From Lysobacter antibioticus (lineage in GTDB: Bacteria; Pseudomonadota; Gammaproteobacteria; Xanthomonadales; Xanthomonadaceae), in contig NZ_CP013141.1 of the NCBI RefSeq assembly GCF_001442535.1, positions 5,449,788-5,473,230 on the forward strand: 23,443 nucleotides of DNA. The letters run 5' to 3'. Position 1 is the stretch's first letter, and every line of letters begins with the position of its first letter. A program made the translations under genes and the position numbers. The notes beneath the pieces were generated by a model. That model saw nothing but the letters and a program-made list of their open reading frames with translations. It did no database searches and was not told where the DNA came from. This document shows positions 15,563-23,443 of the stretch, one piece after another.

Positions 15563-16843
15563 TTACGGTCCGCTGTCGTCGCTGCGCGCCTCGCGCAGGC
15601 TGAAGCCGTACAACAGGCCGACCGCCACCGCATAGAACGACGCGACCAGCTGGTGCGCGAACATCGACTGGGTCAGGCCGCTGGCGATGTAGACCAGCAC
15701 CAGCACCAATCCGCCGAGCGCGCTGCTGCGCGAGCGTCCGGCCGGCAGCGCACGCAGCCGCCGGACGAACAGCACCAGGGGCAACAGATACACCGCCAGG
15801 ATCGCGAGCAGACCCGGCAGGCCCATGGTCGCGGCCCACTCGGGCACGTCGCTGTGGGCGTGAGTGAGTCGGCAGAAGCCGACCCGCGCCGCCGGCGGAC
15901 GGCATTCCGGCAAGGCGCTCACGGCGCGGCCGAAACTGCCGACGCCGATGCCGTCGAGCGGATGCTCGACGAAGGTCTGCCCGGCCAGGGACAACAGGTT
16001 CAGACGCGCGCCAAGCGAGGAGGCGTTGTCGCCTTCCTTGAGCCGGTGCACGTCCGAGCGCAATTCCTCGATGCGGGTCTGCTCGGCCAGCGGGCCGATC
16101 CACAACGCCGCGACCGCGCCCAATGCCAAGGTCGCCAATACCGCCCACGAGACCCGGCGCGCGCGGCCGCCACTGACCAGCAAACCGATCAGCAGCACGA
16201 TCAACACGCCCGGCCAGGTACCGCGGCTGCCGCTGAGGGCGACGGTCACCACACCGAGCGCGCAGGCCGCGGTGGTCCACAGCAACTCGCCGGAGGGCCG
16301 GCAGAACACCGCCAGCACGATCAGGGCGATCACCGCTTCGGCATAGACGATGGCGTTCGCGGTCCAGCCGGCGGCGCGGTCCATGCCGCCGACGACCTGG
16401 TAGACCGCCACCGCGAAAGCGCCGGCCAGGCCGACCAGGGCGCCGGCCCACAGCCAGCGCCGCGACGGCCGGTAGGCGTAGGCCATCAGGGCGAAGAACG
16501 GCAGGGTCAGCAGGCGCAGGCGGTTGTCGGCCTCGCGCCAGCGCACGTCGTGGAGAAAGGTCGAAACCGCCACGATCACCGCCACCGCGACCGCCATCAG
16601 CAGCAGCGGGCGCAGCGCACCGCCGATCTCGCGATAACCGTGGGCGATCCGGCCCGGCGCCATCAAGAACGCAGCCAGCGCCAGCGCGGTGAACGGCAGC
16701 AGCCCCCACGGCGTGGAGATCAACAGCGCCGGCAGGCAGAACAGGGCGATCTCGAGCGTGCGGCGGGCCAGAGCCAGGCGGCGCGGCTCGCCCGCGAGGG
16801 GCTCGGGGCGGAAAGAAACGTCGGGTACTTGCGGTTGGGGCAC
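15563..16843 (-). CDS. O-antigen ligase / Wzy-family membrane protein
   Basis: This 426-aa inner-membrane protein has about 10-12 hydrophobic segments and a large periplasmic loop near residues 260-330. It shows the Wzy_C pattern: SGSRGTWPG (about 208-216, with the conserved Arg), ARLNLLSLAGQTFVEHPLDGIGVGSFG, then LTHAHSDVPEWAATMGLPGL. The HAHSD segment corresponds to the conserved His of O-antigen ligases (WaaL) and polymerases. WaaL joins O-antigen from undecaprenyl-diphosphate to the lipid A core in the periplasm. GTG 16843 is the start, 3 nt after the stop of the upstream membrane glycosyltransferase, so the two are co-transcribed. Ligase, polymerase or a PglL-type protein glycosylase cannot be separated by sequence alone. 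Confidence 0.82.
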   Translation of the reverse strand: MPQPQVPDVSFRPEPLAGEPRRLALARRTLEIALFCLPALLISTPWGLLPFTALALAAFLMAPGRIAHGYREIGGALRPLLLMAVAVAVIVAVSTFLHDVRWREADNRLRLLTLPFFALMAYAYRPSRRWLWAGALVGLAGAFAVAVYQVVGGMDRAAGWTANAIVYAEAVIALIVLAVFCRPSGELLWTTAACALGVVTVALSGSRGTWPGVLIVLLIGLLVSGGRARRVSWAVLATLALGAVAALWIGPLAEQTRIEELRSDVHRLKEGDNASSLGARLNLLSLAGQTFVEHPLDGIGVGSFGRAVSALPECRPPAARVGFCRLTHAHSDVPEWAATMGLPGLLAILAVYLLPLVLFVRRLRALPAGRSRSSALGGLVLVLVYIASGLTQSMFAHQLVASFYAVAVGLLYGFSLREARSDDSGP

Positions 16844-16846
16844 GGA

Positions 16847-18601
16847 TCAGTCCGTATCGTCTTCATGTGGCCGCAGCGGCGGTGCGGCGGGACAGGTTTC
16901 GCGCGCAGCGTACGGCACCAGCCACCAGATGCGGCGATTGGAGCGTCCGCCTATTTCGGCGCGGTTGCGGTCCACGCAGGCCGGCAGCGCCGGATCCTGC
17001 ACCAACAGCCAGCGCGTCCGCGGCGCCTGGGCTTGCCAGGCCAGGCCTTGTTTCAGTTGCTCCGGCCAACGCATCTTGAAGCCGAAGGTGGTGGTGCGCG
17101 ACTGGGTCCTCAGCAGATTCTGCTCTTTCCAGGCGACCAGGCCGAGCTCGGCCTCGGGGCCGATGCGCGCGGCGACCTTGCTCATCACCCCGCGCGCCGA
17201 CGAGGAATCGTTGAGCACCGGCGCGACCAGCACGCCGTTCAACACCCACAGCCCGCACAGGGTCGCGGCCATGCCGAGGATCGGACGGCGCGGCCCGGCC
17301 CACAGTAAGGCGGCCAGGCCCCAGCAAGCGATCGCCAACACGCCCGCGGCGAGTCCGCGCGCGCCGTCGGTGAAATCGCGCTCGGCGATCAGCTTGCGCT
17401 CGAAGCCCGGGTTGCCGAACCACATCGACAGGCCCACGCCGAGCAAGGCCAAGACGATCAGTGCGGCGAAGGCGAAGCCGATCCGGCGCGGCCAGGCCCG
17501 GCGCAGGATGCCCGGCAACAGCGGCGCGAACATCAGGCAGGCCATCGGCAGCGCCGGCAGGATGTAGACGTCGCGTTTGCCCTGAGGGATCGAGAAGAAC
17601 ACGATCACCAGCAACCACCAGGCCATCGGCAGCACATAACGCGGATCGAGCCGGGCCAGGCGCCGGCGCCACGCCGGCAACGCCCAGGGCAGGGCGAACA
17701 TCAACGGCAGCCACATCGAGAGCATCACCCCGAGGTGGTACCAGGGCGGCTGGTGATGGTCCCAGGACTTGGAATAGCGCACGGCGGTCTGGCGCAGCAG
17801 CAAGTCGCCCAGGTAACCGCGGTAGACGGGATCGGAATGGGTCAAGGCCACCGTCGCCATCGGCGCGATCCACAGAGCGACCGCGAACACGAACGCGAGC
17901 GGCCCCAGCCAGAAATAACCCCGGTCGATGCCGGCGCGCACCGGCATCTCGACCCAGGCCAAGGCGCGATGCGCCACGCCGCCCGGCGCCAGCGCGGCGC
18001 GCAACGGCCGCAGCACGGCCGCGAGCGCGAGCGGCGCCAGCATCAACAGGGCGAGCGCGCCGACTCCCTTGGTGATGGTGCCCATGCCGGCGGCGAACCA
18101 GCCCAGCACCCACCAGCGCCAGGCCGGACCGGTCAACAGATGCCGCAACAGGCCGTAGTTGGCCAGGGTGATCCAGAACACCACCAGCGGATCGATCTGC
18201 GCCTTCTTCGACTGATAGACGAAGTGCACGGTCAGCAGCAGCGCCCAGCCGGCGTAGTAACCGACCCGCGGCGTCCACAGGCGCCGGCCGAGGTCGACCA
18301 CGCACCACAAGGTGCCCAGCGCGGCGAGCAGCGAAGGCAGCAGGAAGGCGACGCGCCATTGCCCAGTGGCCTGATAGGCCAGGGCTTGCATCCACATGAA
18401 GAACGGCGGCTTGTCCGAGTACAACTCGCCTCCGCGATGCGGGAACAGCCACTGGCCGCTCTCGACCATCTGCATGGCGACCAGGGCGAAACGCGGTTCG
18501 TCGGCGGGCCAGGGATCGCGCAGGCCCAGACCCGCCCCGAGCACCAGCCAGGCGACTATCCAGAACAACCAGGCGGGGTAGAAACGGGCGCTTTTGAACA
18601 T
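16847..18601 (-). CDS. PMT/ArnT-family membrane glycosyltransferase
   Basis: This 584-aa polytopic inner-membrane protein has the GT39/GT83 layout: about 11-13 hydrophobic segments, with DPWPADEPRFA near residues 29-39 carrying the acidic Asp-Glu motif of the first periplasmic loop. YSDKPPFFMW follows at 61-70, matching the KPP motif of ArnT-type enzymes. The C-terminal 150 residues form a periplasmic domain. These enzymes use polyprenyl-phosphate sugars as donors; ArnT adds aminoarabinose to lipid A, but the substrate here is unknown. I chose ATG 18601 (MFKSARF) because AAAGG lies 7 nt upstream; an ATG at 18646 would add 15 residues without a comparable site. It is downstream of rsmB and 3 nt upstream of the ligase-like gene. 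Confidence 0.85.
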   Translation of the reverse strand: MFKSARFYPAWLFWIVAWLVLGAGLGLRDPWPADEPRFALVAMQMVESGQWLFPHRGGELYSDKPPFFMWMQALAYQATGQWRVAFLLPSLLAALGTLWCVVDLGRRLWTPRVGYYAGWALLLTVHFVYQSKKAQIDPLVVFWITLANYGLLRHLLTGPAWRWWVLGWFAAGMGTITKGVGALALLMLAPLALAAVLRPLRAALAPGGVAHRALAWVEMPVRAGIDRGYFWLGPLAFVFAVALWIAPMATVALTHSDPVYRGYLGDLLLRQTAVRYSKSWDHHQPPWYHLGVMLSMWLPLMFALPWALPAWRRRLARLDPRYVLPMAWWLLVIVFFSIPQGKRDVYILPALPMACLMFAPLLPGILRRAWPRRIGFAFAALIVLALLGVGLSMWFGNPGFERKLIAERDFTDGARGLAAGVLAIACWGLAALLWAGPRRPILGMAATLCGLWVLNGVLVAPVLNDSSSARGVMSKVAARIGPEAELGLVAWKEQNLLRTQSRTTTFGFKMRWPEQLKQGLAWQAQAPRTRWLLVQDPALPACVDRNRAEIGGRSNRRIWWLVPYAARETCPAAPPLRPHEDDTD

Positions 18602-18694
18602 GCGCGGGCCTTTGAACGTGCGCAGATCATAAGCGGCGGCCCGCATCGGGTGGAGAGGCGGGCCCTTGAATCTGGGCCTGCGCTCACCCTTGGC

Positions 18695-20053
18695 TCAAGC
18701 GCCGCGGCGCAGACGGGCGTAGAAGAAGCCGTCGCCGCCGCCGTCGCCCGGCAATCGCTGGCGACCGACCTCGCGGTCGTGGCCGAACCGCGCGGGCAAG
18801 GCCTCGGCGCGCGCATCGGCGGTGCGCGCCAGGAATTCGCGCACTTGGCGCTCGTTCTCTTCGGTCAGGATCGAGCAGGTCGCATACAGCAGCACGCCGC
18901 CGGGCGCGACCGTGCGCCACAACGCGTCGAGCAGACGCGCCTGCAGCAGCATCAAGGCGGCGATGTCGGATTCGCGCCGGTGCAGGACCACGTCGGGCTG
19001 GCGACGGACGATGCCGGTCGCCGAACACGGCGCATCCAGCAGCACCGCATCGAAGGGCTGGCCGTCCCACCAGGCCTGCAGGTCGGCGGCGTCGGCCACG
19101 CGCAGTTCGGCGCGCCCGGCCAGGCCCAAACGGACCAAGCCGCTGCGCACCCGCCGCAGGCGCGCCGCATCGACGTCGAGCGCGGTCAGGCGTAAGGCCG
19201 GGTCGCGTTCGAGCAGATGCGCGCTTTTGCCGCCGGGCGCGGCGCAGGCATCGAGCACCCGCGCGCCCGGCGCGGCCGCGATCGCATCGGCGACCAACTG
19301 CGCGGAGGCGTCCTGGATCGACACCGCGCCCTCGGCGAACCCGGGCAGCGAGGCGATCGCCGCCGAGCCTTGCAGACGCAGCGCATCGGGCAAGCCCTCG
19401 ACCACGTCGGCTTCGATACCGGCCTCGGCGAGCCGTTCGCGATAAGCGTCGCGAGCGATGCTGCGCGCGTTGACCCGCAACCACATCGGCGCCGGCACCG
19501 CGCTTTCGGCCAGGATCGCCTCGTAATGCTCGGGCCAGTCGCGGCGCAGGCGCCCGCGCAACCAGCTCGGCCAGTGCGAATGCTTGGGGTCGACCGCCGG
19601 CAGACCTTCGCGCTGGGCGCGGCGCAGCAGCGCGTTGACCATGCCGGCCTGGTGCGGATACCCCAGGCCCCGTGCGGCTTCGACGGTGGAGTCGAGCGCG
19701 GCGTGCGCCGGCAGTTGCAGCGGATCGAGCTGGGCCAGGCCGACGTACAGCAGCGCACGCAGTTCGCCGTCGCGCCGGGTCAGCGGCCGCGCCATCCAGG
19801 CGGCGAGCGCGCCCTCGTAGCGCAGCGGCTGGCGCAACACCGCAAAGCAGATCGCCTCGACCAGGGCGCGGTCGCGCGGGTCGGGCAGGCCCGGCAACGC
19901 GGTCGCCAGCTCGGCCTTGAGCGAACGCCCGCGGTGCATCACCGCATCGAGCACGCGCGCGGCGATCGCGCGCGGCCGGCTGCCGCTGTGCATGCTGGCG
20001 TCGTGCATGCCGCCGCCATGCGGGCCGTCGGAACGGGTGCGCCGGTCGGACAT
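18695..20053 (-). CDS. rsmB: 16S rRNA (cytosine-967-C5)-methyltransferase RsmB
   Basis: This 452-aa cytoplasmic SAM-dependent enzyme makes m5C967 in 16S rRNA. The N-terminal part (about 25-155) is the NusB-like RNA-binding domain. The C-terminal Rossmann domain has DACAAPGGK at 268-276 (SAM binding), DAPCSATG at 340-347 (Cys343) and ATCS at 391-394 (the catalytic Cys393). The start at 20053 follows the fmt stop by 2 nt. The first 25 residues are His/Gly/Ser-rich and absent from E. coli RsmB, so a slightly later Met (for example residue 21) is possible. It is the third gene of def-fmt-rsmB, a conserved translation-related order. Confidence 0.95.
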   Translation of the reverse strand: MSDRRTRSDGPHGGGMHDASMHSGSRPRAIAARVLDAVMHRGRSLKAELATALPGLPDPRDRALVEAICFAVLRQPLRYEGALAAWMARPLTRRDGELRALLYVGLAQLDPLQLPAHAALDSTVEAARGLGYPHQAGMVNALLRRAQREGLPAVDPKHSHWPSWLRGRLRRDWPEHYEAILAESAVPAPMWLRVNARSIARDAYRERLAEAGIEADVVEGLPDALRLQGSAAIASLPGFAEGAVSIQDASAQLVADAIAAAPGARVLDACAAPGGKSAHLLERDPALRLTALDVDAARLRRVRSGLVRLGLAGRAELRVADAADLQAWWDGQPFDAVLLDAPCSATGIVRRQPDVVLHRRESDIAALMLLQARLLDALWRTVAPGGVLLYATCSILTEENERQVREFLARTADARAEALPARFGHDREVGRQRLPGDGGGDGFFYARLRRGA

Positions 20054-20055
20054 GC

Positions 20056-20979
20056 TCAGCGCGCGACCGCGAGGTCGCGCCGGCCGTTCAAATAATCCGC
20101 GGCGGTGATCGCCTTGCCGCCATCGCGTTGCAACACGCGGATGCGCAAGGCGCCTTCGCCGCAGGCGATGTCGATGCCTTCGCGCCCGGCCTGCAACACG
20201 CTGCCGGGTTCGGCGGAATGCTGCAACGGCAGCGCGATCGCGCCGTGCACGCGCACGCGTTCGCCGGCGATCGTCGCATCGGCCATCGGCCAGGGATTGA
20301 AGGCGCGCACCTTGTTCGCCAAGGCCGGCGCCGGCTGCGCCCAATCCAGGCGCGCTTCGGCCTTGTCGAGCTTGTGCGCGTACGTCACGCCGTCGTCGGG
20401 CTGCGGCCGGGCGATCGGGCGCATGCCGGCGCGCAGCAGGCCCAGCCCGTCCGCCAGCACCTGCGCGCCGAGCGCGGCCAGGCGATCGTGCAACTGCCCG
20501 CCGGTCTCGGCCTCGCCGATCGACAGCGATTGCGACAGCAGCACCGGGCCGGTGTCCAGGCCCTTTTCCATCTGCATCAGGCACACGCCGCTGTCGCGGT
20601 CGCCGGCCTCGATCGCACGCTGGATCGGCGCCGCGCCGCGCCAGCGCGGCAATAGCGAAGCATGCACGTTCCAGCAACCGTAGCTCGGAATGTCGAGCAC
20701 CGACTGCGGCAGGATCAGGCCGTAGGCCACCACCACCATCAGGTCGGGCTGCAGTTCGCGCAGCGCCTCGCGCGCAGCTGCGCTCTTGAAGTTCTCCGGC
20801 TGCATCACCGGCAGGCCGCGTAACAAGGCTTCGCGCTTGACCGGCGACAACGCCAGCTCGCGTCCGCGCCCGGCGGGGCGATCGGGCTGGGTGTAGACGG
20901 CCACGACCTCGTTGCGCTGCGCGGCGGCGCGCAGGCTCGGTACGGCGAAGTCGGGGGTACCGGCGAATACGATGCGCAT
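20056..20979 (-). CDS. fmt: Methionyl-tRNA formyltransferase
   Basis: This 307-aa enzyme formylates initiator Met-tRNA using 10-formyl-tetrahydrofolate. The N-terminal catalytic domain begins with [16 protein letters not shown]. The catalytic triad is Asn104, His106 and Asp142 ([15 protein letters not shown] at 104-118 and GLDTGP at 140-145). The C-terminal OB-fold domain covers about 205-300 and includes KVRAFNPWP. Length is typical (about 310). The stop precedes the rsmB ATG by 2 nt, and def is 162 bp upstream on the same strand. Confidence 0.97.
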   Translation of the reverse strand: MRIVFAGTPDFAVPSLRAAAQRNEVVAVYTQPDRPAGRGRELALSPVKREALLRGLPVMQPENFKSAAAREALRELQPDLMVVVAYGLILPQSVLDIPSYGCWNVHASLLPRWRGAAPIQRAIEAGDRDSGVCLMQMEKGLDTGPVLLSQSLSIGEAETGGQLHDRLAALGAQVLADGLGLLRAGMRPIARPQPDDGVTYAHKLDKAEARLDWAQPAPALANKVRAFNPWPMADATIAGERVRVHGAIALPLQHSAEPGSVLQAGREGIDIACGEGALRIRVLQRDGGKAITAADYLNGRRDLAVAR

Positions 20980-20984
20980 AGGTT

Positions 20985-21127
20985 CGGGAGTCGGGATCGA
21001 GTTGGGGAGTCGGCGCGCGTCACCGCGCCTGCGGTGCGCGCCTGGCGTTCAAGACTACAGAAACGCAGAACGGGAGCCGGAAACCCGCGCGCGCCCCACG
21101 GCGCCGCGCCGATTCCCCACTCCCGCC
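20985..21127. repeat. Spaced inverted repeat of GGGA(G/A)TCGG motifs between def and fmt
   Basis: On the plus strand GGGGAGTCGGCGCG (21004-21017) is mirrored by CGCGCCGATTCCCC (21105-21118), matching at 13 of 14 positions. Flanking partial copies are CGGGAGTCGGGATCG at 20985-20999 and CACTCCCGCC at 21118-21127. The arms are 87 bp apart and enclose GC-rich sequence with no reading frame of note. It resembles the degenerate GGGAATCGGG-type intergenic repeats I recall in Xanthomonadaceae. It could fold into a long hairpin within the def-fmt transcript. Confidence 0.6.
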
Positions 21128-21141
21128 TAGATGCGCGGCGC

Positions 21142-21654
21142 TCAGGCCGACTGGCGGCGTTGCTTGGCGAGCTTCTTGCGCACCATCTCGCGCTTGAGCG
21201 GCGAGAGGTAGTCGACGAACAGCTTGCCGTCGAGGTGATCCATCTCGTGCTGGATGCAAACCGCGAGCAGGCCGTCGGTGCTGAGTTCGAACGTCGCGCC
21301 GTCGCGGCCGATCGCCTTGACGGTGATCTCGTTGGCGCGGGTCACGTCGGCGAAGATGCCGGGTACCGACAGGCAGCCTTCCTGGTAGACCTGCTCGCCG
21401 GATTTGGCGACGATCTCCGGGTTGACGAACACCAGCGGCTGGTTCTTTTCTTCCGATACGTCGATGACCATGAAGCGCTGGTGCACGTCGACCTGGCTCG
21501 CGGCCAGTCCGATGCCGGGGCATTCGTACATGGTCTCGAACATGTCGTCGAGCAATGTCTGGAACTGCGGCGAGGTCACGTGCGCGGCTTCGACCGGCAC
21601 GGCCTTCGTCCGCAGACGGGGATCGGGGAATTCGAGGATTGGGAGCAGGGCCAT
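21142..21654 (-). CDS. def: Peptide deformylase
   Basis: This 170-aa Fe2+ metalloenzyme removes the N-formyl group from nascent proteins, the step that follows Fmt. All three motifs are intact: GIGLAASQ at 47-54, EGCLS at 92-96 (metal ligand Cys94) and HEMDH at 136-140 (His136 and His140 as ligands, Glu137 catalytic). I chose ATG 21654 ([14 protein letters not shown]) since it gives the canonical length and N-terminus. An upstream ATG at 21702 would add 16 residues but lies at the expected transcription start of the promoter found at 21712-21717. It is divergent from the LysM gene and heads def-fmt-rsmB. Confidence 0.96.
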   Translation of the reverse strand: MALLPILEFPDPRLRTKAVPVEAAHVTSPQFQTLLDDMFETMYECPGIGLAASQVDVHQRFMVIDVSEEKNQPLVFVNPEIVAKSGEQVYQEGCLSVPGIFADVTRANEITVKAIGRDGATFELSTDGLLAVCIQHEMDHLDGKLFVDYLSPLKREMVRKKLAKQRRQSA

Positions 21655-21711
21655 GGCGTCGAAAATGGGGGCGTGGGTCACATACGCAAGCTTTGGTTGC
21701 ATTGTAACCCC

Positions 21712-21717
21712 GTTATA
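21712..21717 (-). promoter_or_regulatory. -10 box for def
   Basis: TATAAC on the minus strand lies about 58 bp before the chosen def ATG, which gives a leader of about 50 nt. The -35 region is weak. This is the best -10 match in the divergent region on this strand. Confidence 0.4.
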
Positions 21718-21754
21718 GGCTGCAAAGGCCTGCTAACGTTCGCACCTTCTGGGC

Positions 21755-21760
21755 TATAGT
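21755..21760 (+). promoter_or_regulatory. -10 box for the LysM gene
   Basis: TATAGT lies 43 bp before the LysM-protein ATG. With the def -10 box on the other strand, 38 bp away, it forms a compact divergent promoter pair. No strong -35 is visible. Confidence 0.4.
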
Positions 21761-21803
21761 CCGGGTGCCCGCAGAGGGCAAACCTGGAAGGGGAATCAGG
21801 TAG

Positions 21804-22964
21804 ATGGCCGCCATGTTTAAACCGATCCGCGCGGTTCTCGCCGCCGCGTTGCTGACTGTTGCCACGTACGCCATTGCGGCGGAATTGCGTGGCGACCACC
21901 CCGACACCTACGTGGTGAAACGGGGCGACACCCTGTGGGACATCTCGGCTCGCTTCCTGAAGCGGCCATGGCTGTGGCCGGAAATCTGGCAGGCCAACCC
22001 GCAGATCAAGAATCCGCACCTGATCTATCCGGGCGACGTGATCTCGCTGGCCTACCTCGACCGCGTCGCGGCCCAGGTCAAGCCGGGTCCGCGCCAGGAA
22101 GCCCCGATCAGCGGCATCCCGCTGTCGGACATCGAGCCGTTCCTGAAGAACCTTCGGGTCGTGGACGAGTTCGAGCAGATGCCCTACGTGGTCGGTCTTG
22201 AAGAGGACCGCCTGCGCGTCACCCAGGGCCAGGTCGCCTACATCAAGAACCTGCCGAACCAGACCCCGGGCACGCGTTATGCCGTGGTCCGCCCGACCCA
22301 GCGCTATACCCGCCTGGATCGCGTGGCCTGCTGCGACATCATGCGCGCCGCCGACCTGGACTTCCGCGGCCGCCGCACGGTCGACTTCGAAGCCATCTGG
22401 ACCGACGTGGTCGTACCGGACAAGGGCCGCGAGCTGCTCGGCTACGAGCTGATGCAGGTCTCGACCGGCACCGTCAGCCGCGGCGCCGAGAACGGGATGG
22501 AGGCCAGCACCCTGGTCATCGACGACACCGGCCGCGAGATCCGCGTCGGCGACCGTCTGATCCCGGTCGAAGCCCAGCCTTACGATCTGCAGTTCTTCCC
22601 GCATCCGCCGAAGGCCCAGTTCGACTACGGTCGCGCCCAGGTCCTGGCCGTGGCCGACCTGGTCAGGCACGGCGGCCCGCGCGACGTGATCGCCCTGTCG
22701 GTCGGTGCCCGCGACGGCATCGACAACGGCACGGTGTTCTCGACCTGGCGGGTCGGCACCCGCGCCGTCGACCGGGTCAAGGTCGGTCCGGACCGCGACC
22801 CGACCCTGGTCGGCAAGGCCTCGCGCGTGCGCCTGCCGGACGAGTTCTCCGGCCACGCGATGGTGTTCCGCACCTTCGACAAGGTCAGCTACGCCCTGAT
22901 CATGGACGGCGTGCGCCAGACCAAGGTCGGCTACGAGCTCAAGCATCCCGACTCTGCTTATTGA
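21804..22964 (+). CDS. tsaP: LysM peptidoglycan-binding protein, TsaP-like
   Basis: This 386-aa exported protein has a signal peptide (about residues 1-26, AIAA before ELRG). One LysM domain lies at about 35-82 (TYVVKRGDTLWDISARFL, NPHLIYPGDVISL) and a C-terminal region of about 290 residues is consistent with the FlgT-like part of TsaP. TsaP anchors the type IV pilus secretin ring to peptidoglycan. As I recall, the Pseudomonas homologue PA0020 sits between def and dprA, the same order as here. ATG 21804 is supported by GAAGGGGA about 9 nt upstream; ATG 21813 is an alternative. Two hairpins separate it from dprA. The TsaP name rests on synteny and layout; a generic LysM protein remains possible. 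Confidence 0.85.
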   Translation: MAAMFKPIRAVLAAALLTVATYAIAAELRGDHPDTYVVKRGDTLWDISARFLKRPWLWPEIWQANPQIKNPHLIYPGDVISLAYLDRVAAQVKPGPRQEAPISGIPLSDIEPFLKNLRVVDEFEQMPYVVGLEEDRLRVTQGQVAYIKNLPNQTPGTRYAVVRPTQRYTRLDRVACCDIMRAADLDFRGRRTVDFEAIWTDVVVPDKGRELLGYELMQVSTGTVSRGAENGMEASTLVIDDTGREIRVGDRLIPVEAQPYDLQFFPHPPKAQFDYGRAQVLAVADLVRHGGPRDVIALSVGARDGIDNGTVFSTWRVGTRAVDRVKVGPDRDPTLVGKASRVRLPDEFSGHAMVFRTFDKVSYALIMDGVRQTKVGYELKHPDSAY

Positions 22965-22983
22965 TCGGCTGCTCGAGCCACCG

Positions 22984-23005
22984 GGAAAGGCCTGCGGGCT
23001 TTTCC
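22984..23005 (+). terminator. First hairpin after the LysM gene
   Basis: GGAAAGGCC and GGCTTTTCC form a 9-bp stem with one G-U pair and a TGCG loop, 19 nt past the LysM gene stop. The T-run lies in the 3' arm, so it is a weaker terminator than the next hairpin. Confidence 0.45.
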
Positions 23006-23016
23006 TACAGCGATCC

Positions 23017-23042
23017 ACGACGGCGCCTTCGGGCGCCGTCGT
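23017..23042 (+). terminator. UUCG-tetraloop terminator between the LysM gene and dprA
   Basis: ACGACGGCGCC and GGCGCCGTCGT form a perfect 11-bp stem closed by the very stable TTCG tetraloop and followed by CGTTTGC. It ends 22 nt before the dprA ATG, so dprA needs either read-through or a promoter embedded here. Confidence 0.75.
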
Positions 23043-23064
23043 CGTTTGCAGGCTAGGCTGGTGC

Positions 23065-23443
23065 ATGCCTTCGCCCCAGATCCAGTTGTCCGACGACGAC
23101 CTCCACGCCCTGCTGACCCTCATCGCCGCCGGCGGCGCCAGCGCCTCCCGACGGCAACTGCTCGAGCTCCACCCCAGTCCGGCCGCCGCCCTGGCGGCGG
23201 GAACCGGCCAGTGGCAGGCGGCCGGGCTCACCCCCAAGCAGATCGACGCCCTGCGCGCCCCGGACGAGGAAGCCCTGACACGGGCGCTCGACTGGCTGCA
23301 CGCCCCGCGCCATCACCTGGTCGGCTGGCACGACCCCGACTACCCCGGCCTGCTGCGGCGAGCGCCGAATCCGCCGCTGGCGCTGTTCGTCGCCGGCGAA
23401 CCCGCCCTGCTCTGGCACCCGGCCGTGGCCGTGGTCGGCAGCC
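23065..23443 (+). CDS. dprA: DNA-processing protein DprA/Smf, N-terminal part (partial)
   Basis: 126 codons are visible before the window ends. DprA loads RecA on incoming single-stranded DNA during natural transformation. The N-terminal helical region (LSDDDLHALLTLIAAGGAS) is followed by the typical entry to the Rossmann-like DprA domain: WHDPDYPGLLRRAPNPPLAL (residues about 92-111), FVAGEPALL, and AVAVVGS at the edge. ATG 23065 is the likely start, although the Shine-Dalgarno (AGG at 23050-23052) is weak and distant. Adjacent to a TsaP-like gene and def, as in other gammaproteobacteria. Confidence 0.9.
   Translation, partial: MPSPQIQLSDDDLHALLTLIAAGGASASRRQLLELHPSPAAALAAGTGQWQAAGLTPKQIDALRAPDEEALTRALDWLHAPRHHLVGWHDPDYPGLLRRAPNPPLALFVAGEPALLWHPAVAVVGS

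Overview
The window is about 23.4 kb of very GC-rich DNA. It looks like a chromosomal piece of a Xanthomonadaceae bacterium, most likely Lysobacter or a close relative. The grounds are the RpoD and Def/Fmt/RsmB protein types, the def-fmt-rsmB block divergent from a LysM gene and dprA, and many copies of a GTAGGAGCG...CGCGAC palindromic repeat that I associate with Lysobacter genomes. The genus is an inference; no rRNA is present. I see no tRNA, rRNA, CRISPR, prophage or transposase gene.

Region 1 (1-4930) is a sugar-catabolic operon. A LacI-type repressor, an FHS-family MFS sugar permease, a PfkB fructokinase and an AGE-family aldose-ketose isomerase overlap by 1 or 4 nt. The set fits uptake of D-mannose, isomerisation to fructose and phosphorylation to fructose-6-phosphate. 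Upstream lie two near-identical LacI-type operators in inverted orientation, one facing the operon and one facing a divergent gene whose first 23 codons (signal-peptide-like) are all that is in the window.

Region 2 (4930-6450) is a repeat-rich gap holding one small SnoaL-like gene. It contains two 85-bp paired REP composites, two single REPs, a perfect 15-copy hexamer array, a multi-hairpin element, a second hexamer array and the rpoD terminator.

Region 3 (6450-13457) holds rpoD and dtd on the minus strand. Divergent from them runs a plus-strand series: a lipid A acyltransferase, an exported Sel1-repeat protein and a translationally coupled pair of bacterial PH-domain membrane proteins (YdbS/YdbT type).

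Region 4 (13458-18601) is a cell-surface polysaccharide group: a CDP-glycerol-phosphotransferase-like enzyme, a WaaE/KdtX-type GT2, an O-antigen-ligase-like membrane protein and a PMT/ArnT-type membrane glycosyltransferase. With the acyltransferase upstream this suggests lipopolysaccharide assembly and decoration.

Region 5 (18695-23443) is a conserved housekeeping block: def-fmt-rsmB on the minus strand, divergent from a TsaP-like LysM protein and the start of dprA. As I recall, this order also occurs in Pseudomonas (PA0017-PA0021).

The protein-coding genes are mostly familiar families. The less explained material is the twin-operator control region, the structured repeats around 4.95-5.63 kb, and the polyol-phosphate-transferase homologue in an LPS context. 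I did not find a clear new defence or biosynthetic system.
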